Positions 37,339 to 47,239 of a DNA stretch of 64,000 nucleotides are shown here, one piece after another. This DNA is from Trichocoleus sp. FACHB-46 (lineage in GTDB: Bacteria > Cyanobacteriota > Cyanobacteriia > FACHB-46). The stretch's first letter is position 1; every line of letters starts with the position of its first letter. Where the stretch lies: positions 1-64,000 of the forward strand of contig NZ_JACJOD010000010.1 of the NCBI RefSeq assembly GCF_014695385.1. Reading direction: 5' to 3'. The translations under genes and the position numbers were made by a program. The notes beneath the pieces are model-generated. The model did not search any database and had not been told where the DNA came from. It worked only from the letters and a program-made list of their open reading frames with translations.

Positions 37339-38946
37339 ATGAGAACAGCACTTAAAGGGCATTGGAACCTAACTTCTGAGTGGCTGAAATTATTTCTCAT
37401 AACTTTATTAATACTCGGCATCTTCTTCAGATTGGTTAATCTTGGCCAAAAAGTCTACTGGTATGATGAAACTTTTACTTCTTTACGAATTTCTGGATAT
37501 ACAGAGGCTGAAATCGTCCAGCAATTTGCTGATGGCCGTGAAGTTAGCGCTGAAGATTTACAAAAGTATCAGCGCCCCAACATTGAAAAAGACTTAGTCG
37601 ATACGATCAAATCTTTGGCAATAGAAGACCCTCAGCATGTGCCACTGTACTATGTGATGGCACGATTCTGGATACAGTTATTTGGGGACTCATTGGCAGT
37701 AGCACGAAGTTTGCCAGCCCTGGTTAGTCTACTGGCTTTTCCTACAATCTATTGGTTGTGTCTAGAACTATTTAAGTCACCCTTAACAGGCTGGATGGCG
37801 GTTGCATTAATTGCTGTCTCACCTTTTCACTTATTGTTTGCTCAAGAGTCGAGAGAGTATAGTCTATGGACAGTGGCCACATTACTCTCAAGCGCAGTTT
37901 TGTTATGGGCGAATCGAGTTGGCACTAGGAGAAGTTGGGGAGCTTATGCAGCGACAGTAGCGTTTGGGTTTTATTCACATTTATCTTTTGCGCTAGTGGC
38001 GATCGCGCATGGACTCTACATATTTATAGTTGAAAGATTTCGGTTCAGTAAAAATTTAATTGGTTATGTGCTGGCCTCTTTATTAGGATTTTCGGCTTTT
38101 TTGCCTTGGCTACCTGTCGTTATTAACAGTGCCGATCGCCTACCCCAGTTACTAGCGAAAAACGGAGCAAAACCTTTATCCTTTTTCCTGGAACGCTGGA
38201 CGATTAATATTAGCTCTGTTTTTGTGGACATCAACTTTCCTCATCGAGGAAAACGCTTGCTGATGGCAGCAATTTTGATTTTAATTTTATATTCAATCTA
38301 CTTTCTGGGGCAAAAAGCTACAAGGAAAGCTTTTTTGTTTGTGCTTCTACTAATCGGTGTGACAGCGGTATTTCTAATAGCACCAGATTTTATCAATCAA
38401 TCTTTTAGATCGATTACTAGTCGTTACATGATTCCTTGTTATTTGGGGATTCAAATAGCAGTTGCTCATCTATTTGCGACTCAAATTACTTCTGTCTCTA
38501 GTTCTATAACTGGTTCAATGCAGAGGCAGAAATTATGGCGATTAGGGCTGGCCGCGTTGCTGTCAGGTGGGGTTCTATTTTGTATCCTGATTGCTCAGTC
38601 GGAAACTTGGTGGAATAAGGGATCTAGCTATCATAATCCGCAGATTGCCAGAATTCTAAATCAAGCTAGTCAACCCCTGGTCATTAGCAACGCTAGAACT
38701 GGGGAAATTCTGTCGTTGAGCCATTTACTGGCTCCAGAAGTGCGACTCAGAATCCAACCTGCTTGCCACACTTGTAGCTCCAATTCTCTGGTATCCGACC
38801 CCAACCGTCTACTGAATATTCCTGAAGGCTTTAGAAGTGTGTTCCTGTTCAAACCTTCGAAAAAGTTACGGAATATTTTTGAGGAAAAGTACAAGCTGGA
38901 GTCTATTCATAAAAGTAACGATCTGTGGCGATTGGAAAAAATTTGA
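37339..38946 (+). CDS. GT39/PMT_2-type membrane glycosyltransferase
   Basis: 535 residues with about nine to eleven hydrophobic helices. It has the GT-C early loop with acidic residues (VYWYDETFTSLRISG) and LFAQESREYSLWT in the second half of the N-terminal region, both typical of polyprenyl-phosphate-linked sugar transferases of the ArnT/PMT group. These use a lipid-phosphate sugar donor on the outer face of the membrane. A soluble C-terminal part contains CHTC. The gene is alone between pyrG and the gcvP terminator and is not near the main polysaccharide cluster. Acceptor unknown. Confidence 0.82.
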   Translation: MRTALKGHWNLTSEWLKLFLITLLILGIFFRLVNLGQKVYWYDETFTSLRISGYTEAEIVQQFADGREVSAEDLQKYQRPNIEKDLVDTIKSLAIEDPQHVPLYYVMARFWIQLFGDSLAVARSLPALVSLLAFPTIYWLCLELFKSPLTGWMAVALIAVSPFHLLFAQESREYSLWTVATLLSSAVLLWANRVGTRRSWGAYAATVAFGFYSHLSFALVAIAHGLYIFIVERFRFSKNLIGYVLASLLGFSAFLPWLPVVINSADRLPQLLAKNGAKPLSFFLERWTINISSVFVDINFPHRGKRLLMAAILILILYSIYFLGQKATRKAFLFVLLLIGVTAVFLIAPDFINQSFRSITSRYMIPCYLGIQIAVAHLFATQITSVSSSITGSMQRQKLWRLGLAALLSGGVLFCILIAQSETWWNKGSSYHNPQIARILNQASQPLVISNARTGEILSLSHLLAPEVRLRIQPACHTCSSNSLVSDPNRLLNIPEGFRSVFLFKPSKKLRNIFEEKYKLESIHKSNDLWRLEKI

Positions 38947-39000
38947 ACTCAAGTGGAGCGATACTGCTCTGCCTTCGTACAGTTTGTTTTTATTCCAACA

Positions 39001-39051
39001 AAAAGAGCGGGAGCGGTAACTGTTTTTAGGACAGCCTTTCACTCCCGCTCT
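39001..39051 (-). terminator. Rho-independent terminator of gcvP
   Basis: A 10-bp stem, AGAGCGGGAG (39004-39013) against CTCCCGCTCT (39042-39051), has on the minus strand a following T-run (complement of the As at 39001-39004). It lies about 75 bp after the gcvP stop. The GT39-type gene ends on the other side at 38946. Confidence 0.8.
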
Positions 39052-39126
39052 CCTCACCCTGGTAATAAGGGAGAACCGAATTACATCCCAATCGCTGTAG
39101 GGAATTTGTGATTCAGGCTCAGCTCT

Positions 39127-42100
39127 TTAACTTGAGTAAGCGTCCATTGGTAAGCAAGAGCAAACCAAGTTGCGATCGCCGTAGGCATTATCAATCCGAG
39201 CGACTGCGGGCCAGAACTTGTTTTCGCGAGTCCAAGTGGTGGGGTAAGCGCCTTGTTCGCGAGGGTAAGGTTTGTCCCATTCTGCCGTCATTAGGGCAGC
39301 CGCCGTGTGAGGGGCATTCTTGAGCAGGTTGTTTTGTCGATCGACTTGACCCGCCTCAATTTCGGCAATTTCAGCTCGGATGGCAATCATGGCATCACAG
39401 AAGCGATCGAGTTCTTGCTTCGACTCACTCTCGGTTGGCTCCACCATGATTGTGCCTGGGACTGGCCAAGAGACAGTCGGTGGGTGGAAGCCATAATCAA
39501 TCAAGCGTTTGGCAATGTCATCGACTTCGATGTCAGCCGTTCTCTTGAACTGCCGCAAATCCAAAATACACTCGTGAGCCACCAAGCCGTTTTTGCCTTT
39601 GTACAGCCCTGGGTAGTAAGGCTCTAGGCGCTTGGCAATGTAGTTGGCATTGAGAATGGCAACTTGAGTCGCTTTGGTAAGACCAGTGCCGCCCATCAAA
39701 GCAATGTACATCCAAGAAATTGGCAGAATACTGGGGCTTCCCCAGGGCGCTGAGGCGATCGCCCCAATGCCTTGCTCGCTACCAATGGGCACAACGGCAT
39801 GTCCTGGCAAGAACGGAACTAAATGTGGCATTACACCAATTGGTCCCATACCAGGTCCGCCGCCGCCGTGGGGAATACAGAAGGTTTTGTGCAAGTTTAG
39901 GTGACAAACATCGGCCCCATAGTCACCTGGACGACACAGCCCAACTTGAGCGTTCATGTTGGCTCCATCCAAATAAACCTGTCCGCCATTGGCATGGACG
40001 ATCGCACAGATTTCTCGAATCGATTCTTCAAATACTCCGTGAGTAGATGGGTAAGTGACCATGAGCGCAGCTAAGTTTTCTTGGTGCTGCTCTGCCTTGG
40101 CTTTGAGGTCAGCCACATCGATGTTGCCATCGCGATCGCAAGCCACCGGAACCACTTTCATCCCTGCCATGACTGCACTGGCGGGGTTGGTGCCATGTGC
40201 CGACTGCGGAATCAAGCAAATATGACGGTGGAAGTCACCGCGTTGCTCGTGGTATTGGCGAATCACCAATAACCCCGCATATTCTCCTTGCGAGCCCGCA
40301 TTCGGTTGCAACGAAATGCCTGCAAAGCCTGTAATTTCGGCTAACCATTGCTCCAACTGTTGGAAAAGAGTTTGATAGCCCTGGGTTTGCTCTAGCGGCG
40401 CGAAGGGATGAATCTGACCAAACTCAGGCCAAGTCACGGGGATCATTTCTGCTGTGGCATTCAACTTCATCGTGCAGGAACCGAGAGGGATCATGGCTGT
40501 GGTCAGCGACAAATCCTTGGCTTGCAAGCGATAAATGTAGCGCAGTAGCTCAGTTTCAGAATGGTATTGGCTGAAAACTGGGTGGGTGAGATAGGTGCTA
40601 GTACGAGCAAAGCGATCGCTGAATTCAACCTTGGCTTCTGTGGCTAACTCTTCAGGGGTGAAGTGAGGAGTTTGGTCGCCTGCAAAAACTTTGAATAGCG
40701 CCAGCAAATCATCGGCTGATGTCGTCTCATCTAGAGAGACGCCGATGGTATGAACATCAATCAAACGTAAGTTGATTTGGTGGGCGCTGGCCCGTTCCAC
40801 AATGTCTAAGGCTCGTTTTTCGGCTACATCTACACGTAAGGTATCGAAATAGGGTGCTGAGCCCAGTTGATACCCTAACCGCCTCAATCCTTCTGCAAGA
40901 GTCACGGTTAAGTGATGAATGCGTTGAGCAATGCGCTGTAAGCCATTAGGACCATGATAAACAGCGTACATACTAGCCATGACTGCCAGTAGCACCTGGG
41001 CCGTACAGATGTTGCTGGTGGCTTTATCCCGGCGGATATGTTGCTCTCGTGTTTGTAGCGCTAAGCGTAAAGCAGGCTGACCTTGAGCATCCTTAGACAC
41101 ACCTACCAATCGCCCAGGAATTTGCCGCTTATAGGTGTCTTTGGTAGCGAAGTAAGCAGCGTGAGGTCCCCCATAACCTAGCGGCACGCCAAAGCGTTGG
41201 GTGCTCCCCACCACAATGTCTGCCCCAAATTCTCCTGGTGGCTTGAGGAGCGTCAAGCTCAGAAGATCCGCCGCGACTGTCACGAGTGCTTTAGCTTGGT
41301 GGGCGCGCTGAACAAAGTCCTGGTAGTCGTAAATTGCGCCATCGGTGGCGGGGTATTGCAAAAGTGCCCCAAAAATCGGCTGGTCGAAGGCGAAGGTTTG
41401 ATGGCTGCCTACCAGAATTTCAATGCCTAGCGCCCGCGCCCTTGTCTTCACGACTTCGATAGTTTGGGGATGGCAAGCCTCTGACACCCAAAATGCCTGC
41501 TCATCTCCCTTCGCTAGCCCGTAGCTCATTGTCATCGCTTCTGCAGCTGCCGTGCCTTCATCCAGCAGTGAAGCGTTGGCAATCTCCATACCTGTCAAAT
41601 CAATCACCATCGTTTGGAAGTTGAGCAGAGCTTCCAAGCGACCTTGAGCAATTTCGGGTTGGTAAGGGGTGTATTGGGTATACCAGCCGGGATTTTCGAG
41701 AATGTTGCGCTGAATTACAGGCGGGGTAATGCAGCCGTAGTAGCCCATGCCAATAAACGAGCGAAATACTTGATTTTCTGAGGCGATCGCTTTTAGCTCT
41801 TGAAGCAATTCATATTCACTGCGTCCCTCCTCGAGTTGCAGCGGTTGCTGGAGTCGAATTCCTGGGGGTACAGCTTTGTCAATCAGGGCTTCTAAGCTAG
41901 AAAAACCCAATTCGGAAAGCATTTGATCCACTTCCGCCGCGCTGGGGCCAAGATGGCGGTCTACAAATTCGTCTGTTAGGGGCAGTCCCCCCTGAATTTG
42001 GGTGAGCTGAGCCGCGTGAGCACCACCATTGGTTCTTGGCATCTGAGGTCCATTTACGGTTGCTTTAGAAACGGTCACGGGGTCGATCGCGGCTAGGGGG

Positions 42101-42210
42101 TCAGATTTAGAATGGCTCAATCCAGTTGCACCTTGCTCGTAGGTAGAAGGCTCGGACATGAAAGACTCTGGCATGGAACGTAGGGACACAAGAAGGTCAT
42201 TTCTGACCAT
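39127..42210 (-). CDS. gcvP: Glycine dehydrogenase (decarboxylating), P-protein
   Basis: Glycine cleavage system P-protein, which decarboxylates glycine and passes the aminomethyl group to GcvH; in cyanobacteria it serves photorespiration. It is 1027 residues in this frame, somewhat longer than usual (about 950-990). The conserved part starts near residue 77 ([21 protein letters not shown]), and the start may instead be the ATG at 42174 or 42159. The PLP lysine lies in [20 protein letters not shown] near residue 774, and [20 protein letters not shown] and SCTMKLNA are also typical. gcvH lies 141 bp upstream on the same strand; gcvT is not in the window. Confidence 0.96.
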   Translation of the reverse strand: MVRNDLLVSLRSMPESFMSEPSTYEQGATGLSHSKSDPLAAIDPVTVSKATVNGPQMPRTNGGAHAAQLTQIQGGLPLTDEFVDRHLGPSAAEVDQMLSELGFSSLEALIDKAVPPGIRLQQPLQLEEGRSEYELLQELKAIASENQVFRSFIGMGYYGCITPPVIQRNILENPGWYTQYTPYQPEIAQGRLEALLNFQTMVIDLTGMEIANASLLDEGTAAAEAMTMSYGLAKGDEQAFWVSEACHPQTIEVVKTRARALGIEILVGSHQTFAFDQPIFGALLQYPATDGAIYDYQDFVQRAHQAKALVTVAADLLSLTLLKPPGEFGADIVVGSTQRFGVPLGYGGPHAAYFATKDTYKRQIPGRLVGVSKDAQGQPALRLALQTREQHIRRDKATSNICTAQVLLAVMASMYAVYHGPNGLQRIAQRIHHLTVTLAEGLRRLGYQLGSAPYFDTLRVDVAEKRALDIVERASAHQINLRLIDVHTIGVSLDETTSADDLLALFKVFAGDQTPHFTPEELATEAKVEFSDRFARTSTYLTHPVFSQYHSETELLRYIYRLQAKDLSLTTAMIPLGSCTMKLNATAEMIPVTWPEFGQIHPFAPLEQTQGYQTLFQQLEQWLAEITGFAGISLQPNAGSQGEYAGLLVIRQYHEQRGDFHRHICLIPQSAHGTNPASAVMAGMKVVPVACDRDGNIDVADLKAKAEQHQENLAALMVTYPSTHGVFEESIREICAIVHANGGQVYLDGANMNAQVGLCRPGDYGADVCHLNLHKTFCIPHGGGGPGMGPIGVMPHLVPFLPGHAVVPIGSEQGIGAIASAPWGSPSILPISWMYIALMGGTGLTKATQVAILNANYIAKRLEPYYPGLYKGKNGLVAHECILDLRQFKRTADIEVDDIAKRLIDYGFHPPTVSWPVPGTIMVEPTESESKQELDRFCDAMIAIRAEIAEIEAGQVDRQNNLLKNAPHTAAALMTAEWDKPYPREQGAYPTTWTRENKFWPAVARIDNAYGDRNLVCSCLPMDAYSS

Positions 42211-42351
42211 TTTGCAATAGTTTGCAATGGATAGTTGACCCTGATTTCACCAGAGTGAGCTTGTGTCTCTTCTATTCTTGCTCAGCAAACTTGACTATGC
42301 AGGGTCCAGAAGCGATCGCTTCTGCCACGCCTTCAGAAGTCTTCCAGTAAA

Positions 42352-42741
42352 TTATGCGCCTTCGACTTGTTGGCGGTATTCTTCAGCCGTCAGGACTTCA
42401 TCTAATTCTTCCGATTCATCAATCCGAATCTTCAGCAGCCAACCTTCACCGTAGGGATCTTCTGCAACTTGTTCCGGCGCATCCACCATTGTTGTGTTGC
42501 GCTCAATTACAGTCCCTGTCACCGGAGCATTGAGATCTTCAACAGCCTTGACTGACTCAACCGTACCAAAGGTCTCTCCCTTGACTAGCTTGTCACCAAT
42601 CTCAGGTAGCTCTAGAAATACAATGTCACCCAGTTGATCGACGGCAAAGGCGCTAATACCAATCGTAGCGATATCGCCATCTAAACGCACGTACTCATGG
42701 CTGTCTAGATACTTTAGATCATCGGGATATTCAAAGGCCAT
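42352..42741 (-). CDS. gcvH: Glycine cleavage system H protein
   Basis: 129-residue lipoyl carrier protein that shuttles the aminomethyl intermediate between P, T and L proteins. The lipoylation motif is [19 protein letters not shown] with Lys65. The fold-typical N-terminus [16 protein letters not shown] and the C-terminal [11 protein letters not shown] are present. A GAGG ribosome site lies seven bases before the ATG. It is upstream of gcvP on the same strand and is probably its operon partner. I looked for a glycine riboswitch in the 146-bp leader and did not recognise one. Confidence 0.96.
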   Translation of the reverse strand: MAFEYPDDLKYLDSHEYVRLDGDIATIGISAFAVDQLGDIVFLELPEIGDKLVKGETFGTVESVKAVEDLNAPVTGTVIERNTTMVDAPEQVAEDPYGEGWLLKIRIDESEELDEVLTAEEYRQQVEGA

Positions 42742-42887
42742 ACCAATTCCTCACCGGATATGTCACTACACTTCCAATAAGCTTGCAAGATTTAGCCGGT
42801 TCTGACAATGTCTTGGAGCCTATTTGGGCATAGTAGGAAGTATTCTTGCGGGTCTTATCGGCTTGCATCTCTTCACGTTAGTCCTCA

Positions 42888-43724
42888 ATGAAGTCAAAAA
42901 CACTCAAACGGCTGGTATTGGGTGAGTTTTCAGTTAAGCGCTTCGTCTGCTCCACCCTGTTGATCTATGCGGTTCTATGCTTTTACGCCTTCTTTTTGAG
43001 CGATCGCCAAATTTTTCAACCACAACCCACTAGCTACCAGGATACCCAAACGACTCTGAAGCTGAAAACCGCCGATAATGTCTTAATTTCAGCGATTTAT
43101 CTGCCCAATCCTCAGGCCCAGTACACCATTCTCTACAGTCATGGCAACGCCGAAGATTTAGGGGATATTGAGGCAACGCTGACCATGATTCACGAAGCTG
43201 GTTTTGCCGTGTTTGCTTACGATTACCGAGGCTATGGTACCAGCCAAGGTCAGCCTTCCGAGCAACATGCTTACCAAGATGCCGATACTGCTTATACCTA
43301 TCTGACCCAAAAGCTCAAAGTCCCAGCGAATCGGGTTATTGCTTTAGGTCGCTCAGTTGGAGGTGGTGTTGCCGTTGATTTAGCGACTCGTAAACCTCTG
43401 GCTGGCTTGATTGTGGAAAGCTCTTTTGTCACTGCTTTCCGCGTGGTTACTCGCGTTCCAATTGTCCCGTTCGACAAACTTGCCAATATTGCCAAAATTC
43501 GCCGCATCCAATGCCCAATTTTGATTGTGCATGGCACTGCCGATGAAATCATCCCGTTTCAGCATGGAGAGCAGCTATTTCAGGCGGCGCGCTCTCCTAA
43601 GCAAAGTTTTTGGGTCGAGGATGCTAACCATGACGACCTAGTAGAGGTGGCTGGCCCGAGATATGCCCAGCAGTTACAAGCATTTGCTCAACTGGTAAAA
43701 AATTCGGAGGCAACATCTAAGTAG
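42888..43724 (+). CDS. Alpha/beta hydrolase (BEM46/YqkD-like)
   Basis: 278 residues. An N-terminal hydrophobic helix (about 20-38) probably anchors it to the membrane. The catalytic set is visible: oxyanion region YSHGNAEDLGD, nucleophile Ser in LGRSVGGGVA, acid Asp in VHGTADEIIPF, and His in EDANHDDLVE. This order fits the serine aminopeptidase S33/BEM46-type hydrolases. The natural substrate is unknown. It is divergent from gcvH and convergent with pyk; the gap to pyk contains two HIP1 octamers. Confidence 0.85.
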   Translation: MKSKTLKRLVLGEFSVKRFVCSTLLIYAVLCFYAFFLSDRQIFQPQPTSYQDTQTTLKLKTADNVLISAIYLPNPQAQYTILYSHGNAEDLGDIEATLTMIHEAGFAVFAYDYRGYGTSQGQPSEQHAYQDADTAYTYLTQKLKVPANRVIALGRSVGGGVAVDLATRKPLAGLIVESSFVTAFRVVTRVPIVPFDKLANIAKIRRIQCPILIVHGTADEIIPFQHGEQLFQAARSPKQSFWVEDANHDDLVEVAGPRYAQQLQAFAQLVKNSEATSK

Positions 43725-43795
43725 GAGAAAGCGATCGCTCCCCAGTCCTGAGTTAAGAGAAGCGATCGCCCTGATTCTTGAAGGTTTGAGACCAC

Positions 43796-45577
43796 TTAAA
43801 CCGTAATCGCTGAGTCAGTCTGAGCAGCTCCCACAGCACCGGAGTAAACTAAACCCCGATGGGTATCGAGAGTCAGAATGGCGCCATCTCGAATAATTTC
43901 GGTCGCATTCTTGACCCCAACAATCACGGGTACCCCTAAACGTAAGCCAATCACTGCGGCGTGGCTGGTCAAACTATCGTCTTCAGTGATGATCCCAGCG
44001 GCTTTGCGAATCATCTCCACATAATCAACACTGGTGCAGGAGGTGACTAAAATGTCGCCCGGGTTGAAGTTGCTGACTTCATTACTCGCGTGAGCCACCC
44101 GCGCACGCCCACTGACTGAGCCTTGACCAATACCGATCCCTTTGCCCAAGACAGCCGTTACCACTTCCACCTTAATTAGGTCGGTGGAACCAGATACCCC
44201 TTGCAGGGTACCAGCAGTCATGACCACCAAATTACCTTCAGAGAGCAGCTCTTTCTCTTGAGCGACGTTGAGCGCGGCCTGGAAGGTTTGCCCAGTAGAA
44301 GGTAAGTCCAGAACTAGCAGGGGTTTGACGCCCCAAACTAGTTGCAACTGTCGTGCCACATCGACATGAGGGGTAACGGCCAAAATGGGGGTATGAGGCC
44401 GAAATTTAGAAACGTTGCGAGCTGTGGCTCCCGTTTTGGTCAGCGTCATAATCGCAGAGGCATTTAGCTGTTCGGCAATGCGAGCAACTGCTTGGCTAAT
44501 CGCATTGGGGATCGATCGCCCGTCACTGTCGAGGTTGCGGCGAATCTGCTCTTGCTCGGTACGAATCGCAATCCGGGCCATCGTTGCCACCGCTTCAATG
44601 GCATACTTACCAACTGCGGTTTCGTTCGACAACATAACGGCATCTGTACCATCCAGAATGGCGTTGGCTACGTCCGAAATCTCAGCGCGAGTGGGACGTG
44701 GATTGTTCACCATGCTATCTAGCATCTGGGTAGCGGTGATCACCGGAATACCCAACCGATTGGCTGTGGCAATCAGCCGCTTTTGCAAAATGGGGACATC
44801 TTCGGCAGGTAGCTCTACGCCCAAATCACCCCGCGCTACCATCACGCCATCACAGAGGCAAAGAACATCTTCCATCTGCTCAATGGCTTCGTGCTTCTCA
44901 ATCTTGGCGATTACCGGGACTTGCTTACCTGCGTTGGAAATTAATTCTTTGATCTCCAACACATCCTGGGGATTGCGGACAAAACTGAGGGCGATCCAAT
45001 CAACTCCTTGATCAAGCCCAAACATCAAATCTTTACGGTCTTTATCGGTCAATGCCTTGATCGACAGATAAACTCCTGGAAAATTGACGCCTTTGTTGTT
45101 GGAAAGGACGCCACCGACTACAACTTCGCAATGCAATTCTTTGCGATCGCGGTCTACCTTCTCGACTCGCATTTCCACTTTGCCGTCGTCGAGCAGAATA
45201 GTGGCACCTTCAGGCACTTCCTCGGCTAGTGGCTCGTACGTCACAGAGCTGATTTCATGGGTGCCAGGAACAGCGTGACTAGTCAATGTGAAGCGATCGC
45301 CACGCTTAAGAGTAATAGAACCGTCTTCAAAGCGGCCTAAACGAATTTTGGGTCCTTGGAGATCTTGCAAAATTCCGACAGGTTGATTCAGCTCAAAAGA
45401 AATCTGCCGAATCAGCCGAATGCTGCGTTGATGATCTTCATGCGTCCCATGAGAAAAGTTAAGACGCAGAGTAGTTGCACCCGCTTCAATCAGGGCGCGT
45501 AGAACTTCTGGGCTACTAGTGGCGGGGCCAATCGTTGCGACGATTTTTGTCCGACGCGGAGAGTTACGCAGTTGCAT
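43796..45577 (-). CDS. pyk: Pyruvate kinase with C-terminal PEP-utilising domain
   Basis: 593 residues. It converts PEP and ADP to pyruvate and ATP, the last step of glycolysis. Present are RTKIVATIGPA at the N-terminus, LRLNFSHG, the catalytic IAKIEKHEAIEQM, VMVARGDLGVELP and ATQMLDSM. The extra C-terminal ~110 residues carry a PEP-utiliser mobile domain with TSHAAVIG. This is the long form found in bacilli and cyanobacteria. The frame extends to a TTG at 45586, but ATG 45577 gives the expected start (MQLRNSPRRTK). No terminator is evident downstream. Confidence 0.95.
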   Translation of the reverse strand: MQLRNSPRRTKIVATIGPATSSPEVLRALIEAGATTLRLNFSHGTHEDHQRSIRLIRQISFELNQPVGILQDLQGPKIRLGRFEDGSITLKRGDRFTLTSHAVPGTHEISSVTYEPLAEEVPEGATILLDDGKVEMRVEKVDRDRKELHCEVVVGGVLSNNKGVNFPGVYLSIKALTDKDRKDLMFGLDQGVDWIALSFVRNPQDVLEIKELISNAGKQVPVIAKIEKHEAIEQMEDVLCLCDGVMVARGDLGVELPAEDVPILQKRLIATANRLGIPVITATQMLDSMVNNPRPTRAEISDVANAILDGTDAVMLSNETAVGKYAIEAVATMARIAIRTEQEQIRRNLDSDGRSIPNAISQAVARIAEQLNASAIMTLTKTGATARNVSKFRPHTPILAVTPHVDVARQLQLVWGVKPLLVLDLPSTGQTFQAALNVAQEKELLSEGNLVVMTAGTLQGVSGSTDLIKVEVVTAVLGKGIGIGQGSVSGRARVAHASNEVSNFNPGDILVTSCTSVDYVEMIRKAAGIITEDDSLTSHAAVIGLRLGVPVIVGVKNATEIIRDGAILTLDTHRGLVYSGAVGAAQTDSAITV

Positions 45578-45970
45578 GGATTCCAAGAAGGTAAAAATAG
45601 ACTGAAGGAGACCCTACCGCTGATGTCCTCAGGATACTGGCTTAGCGGTGACTTGCTGCACTTTCCAGCCTAGGCATGGAATGAAATCCCGAAGTGAGGT
45701 GCAACAAGAAAATAACTCTAAACTATCAATAGTCGCATGCGTTGATAGCAAAGAATTAACGGTTGAGAAAAATGCTGTTGCCTCTTGGCAAGGCGGCAAC
45801 AGGGATACTACCACGTTTGGCTAGTCCCTTTTGCAAAAACCTGCAAGGGCAAGCGACAGAATCTTTAGGTGCCTTCAGTCTCTAGGGTGCGTTCCATCAG
45901 GTTTAGTAGGTTAGTTGTTCGGTGCGCTAAAACTATTAATTTGCAAAACCTACCCTGTTTTAATTTTTAC
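45578..45970. other. Intergenic region between pyk and the COP23 gene
   Basis: 393 bp, with both neighbours on the minus strand. It holds the hairpin listed as the COP23 terminator and a second stem, CTATCAA (45722-45728) against TTGATAG (45741-45747). The remaining ~150 bp next to pyk should contain its promoter. No gene recognised. Confidence 0.45.
45768..45802 (-). terminator. Probable terminator of the COP23 gene
   Basis: An 8-bp stem, CTGTTGCC (45775-45782) against GGCAACAG (45795-45802), is followed on the minus strand by a T-run (complement of AAAAA at 45768-45772). It lies about 170 bp beyond the COP23 stop, so it could alternatively act in the pyk leader. Confidence 0.55.
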
Positions 45971-46837
45971 CTAACGAAAATTGGCTGGATTGAGGCGAGG
46001 ATTGTTGCGAGTAGACATACCTTGACCTAGCTTGCTGCCTGTTCCACCATCAGCGGGATCAAGGAAGGGCCGCAAGTTGATGTTGCTAGAGCGCTCCTGC
46101 CGCCCGCCTAGAAGCGAGGCACCTAAGTTAACCAATTCGTCCAGCTTGTCACCTCCCCGGCTGCTGCCGTCTACACGGCTATTGCCTACACGACTGCTAC
46201 CTACAAACGTGTTAGCTGCTTGAGTTTGTTGGCCGCTGTCAGCAATTGTCAAGTTTTGGAAGACGCGATCGCGAGTGGTCAGTGGGTCTTGATTTGGCGG
46301 GACTGTCAGAACAATCCGACAACTAGAATTTTTCTCGGTGGTAACACAAACTGTGTTGTAGTTATTTTCCACCGCCGTTCGCATTTCCTGTAGGCCATCA
46401 GGACGGTAGAGTTCTAAACGGCGACTGATTTCTTGACAACGAGCTTGAGGAGTCCAACCACCGCCTAGTTGGCTGGGTGTCGCCCAGGGATAGGATTCGC
46501 TAGGACGGCTCTCTGGGTGATAAACCACCGTGTACTGGCCGTTGAGCATTTCACAAGTAAAGCGGGGTCTATTTGCCACGCTAGTTTGAGTAGAGCCGCT
46601 ACTTGGGTTTGTCGTAGGTGTAGACTCCGAATTTTCAGCCTCTGTTTGTACTTGAATATCCTTTGATGCTGATCCGGAACTGGTAGGTGTGGCAGCGATC
46701 GCACTACCAGTCATCCCTGCGAACAACCCACCACCTAAGAACACCACAGCTCCTGTAGCCAAACTTGTAGCCTTAAAAGTAAGAAACGTTAGCTTGAAAC
46801 GACCTTGAGAATTACCTTGAGATTGCAATAACACCAT
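45971..46837 (-). CDS. COP23-domain secreted protein
   Basis: 288 residues from ATG 46837. An AAGAGG ribosome site lies eight bases upstream of this codon and too close to the earlier TTG at 46843. A signal peptide with a long hydrophobic stretch ends near GSAIAA. A low-complexity Ser/Thr region follows, and then the COP23 region RFTCEMLNGQYTVVYHP, ARCQEISRRLELYR, TVCVTTEKNSSCRIVLTVPP. This matches the domain named after a circadian-oscillating protein of Cyanothece. The C-terminus is Gly/Arg/Ser-rich and likely disordered. Function is unknown; it is probably periplasmic or secreted. Confidence 0.82.
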   Translation of the reverse strand: MVLLQSQGNSQGRFKLTFLTFKATSLATGAVVFLGGGLFAGMTGSAIAATPTSSGSASKDIQVQTEAENSESTPTTNPSSGSTQTSVANRPRFTCEMLNGQYTVVYHPESRPSESYPWATPSQLGGGWTPQARCQEISRRLELYRPDGLQEMRTAVENNYNTVCVTTEKNSSCRIVLTVPPNQDPLTTRDRVFQNLTIADSGQQTQAANTFVGSSRVGNSRVDGSSRGGDKLDELVNLGASLLGGRQERSSNINLRPFLDPADGGTGSKLGQGMSTRNNPRLNPANFR

Positions 46838-47239
46838 AATCAAAGCCTCTTCAGAGTGAATGACAACTAATCACCGCAACACCACCCCTGATGTAACAAA
46901 GCCCTGATGCACCTAATGCGACAGAGCACTCCTACAACCCTGATAACAATTCAGACCTAGCATTTACATCGGAAGATCCGCCGACCTAGGAGGGTGATTT
47001 CACCGAGTCTTCATTGAAGTTGGGTTTCTGCTGAAGTGTTTAAAGCTGAGGTTGTCAGGCAAGGTCCGTGAACTTCTGAGGTTAAATTGCCCTTGTTACT
47101 CTAAAATTGGCTCAAATTATTTAATTTGACGCTACTGTTAGCGCAGCTCTGATTAGATGAGCTAGTTTCACAAAACTTTATTATTCAGCATTCGTATCGT
47201 ATACTACGCGAGGATGACCAACAAGGAGTATTGATAACG
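46838..47239. other. Divergent intergenic region COP23 / crtR
   Basis: 402 bp with no gene. It contains the crtR promoter candidate on the right; nothing clear was found for the COP23 side. Confidence 0.45.
47177..47205 (+). promoter_or_regulatory. Candidate crtR promoter
   Basis: TATACT at 47200-47205 is a good -10. A weak TTTATT lies 17 bp upstream at 47177-47182. The -10 is 35 bp before the ATG, leaving a short leader with AAGGAG at 47223-47228. Confidence 0.35.

Noticed and set aside
39307-41430. Several plus-strand frames opposite gcvP
   Set aside because: All are antisense to the strongly conserved gcvP coding sequence and have no independent support.
42742-42887. Glycine riboswitch in front of gcvH
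   Set aside because: The leader was read on the minus strand; the conserved glycine riboswitch core could not be recognised.
43725-43795. Hairpin terminator between the hydrolase gene and pyk
   Set aside because: The only inverted symmetry comes from two HIP1 octamers, which are palindromes in themselves; there is no stem followed by a T-run.
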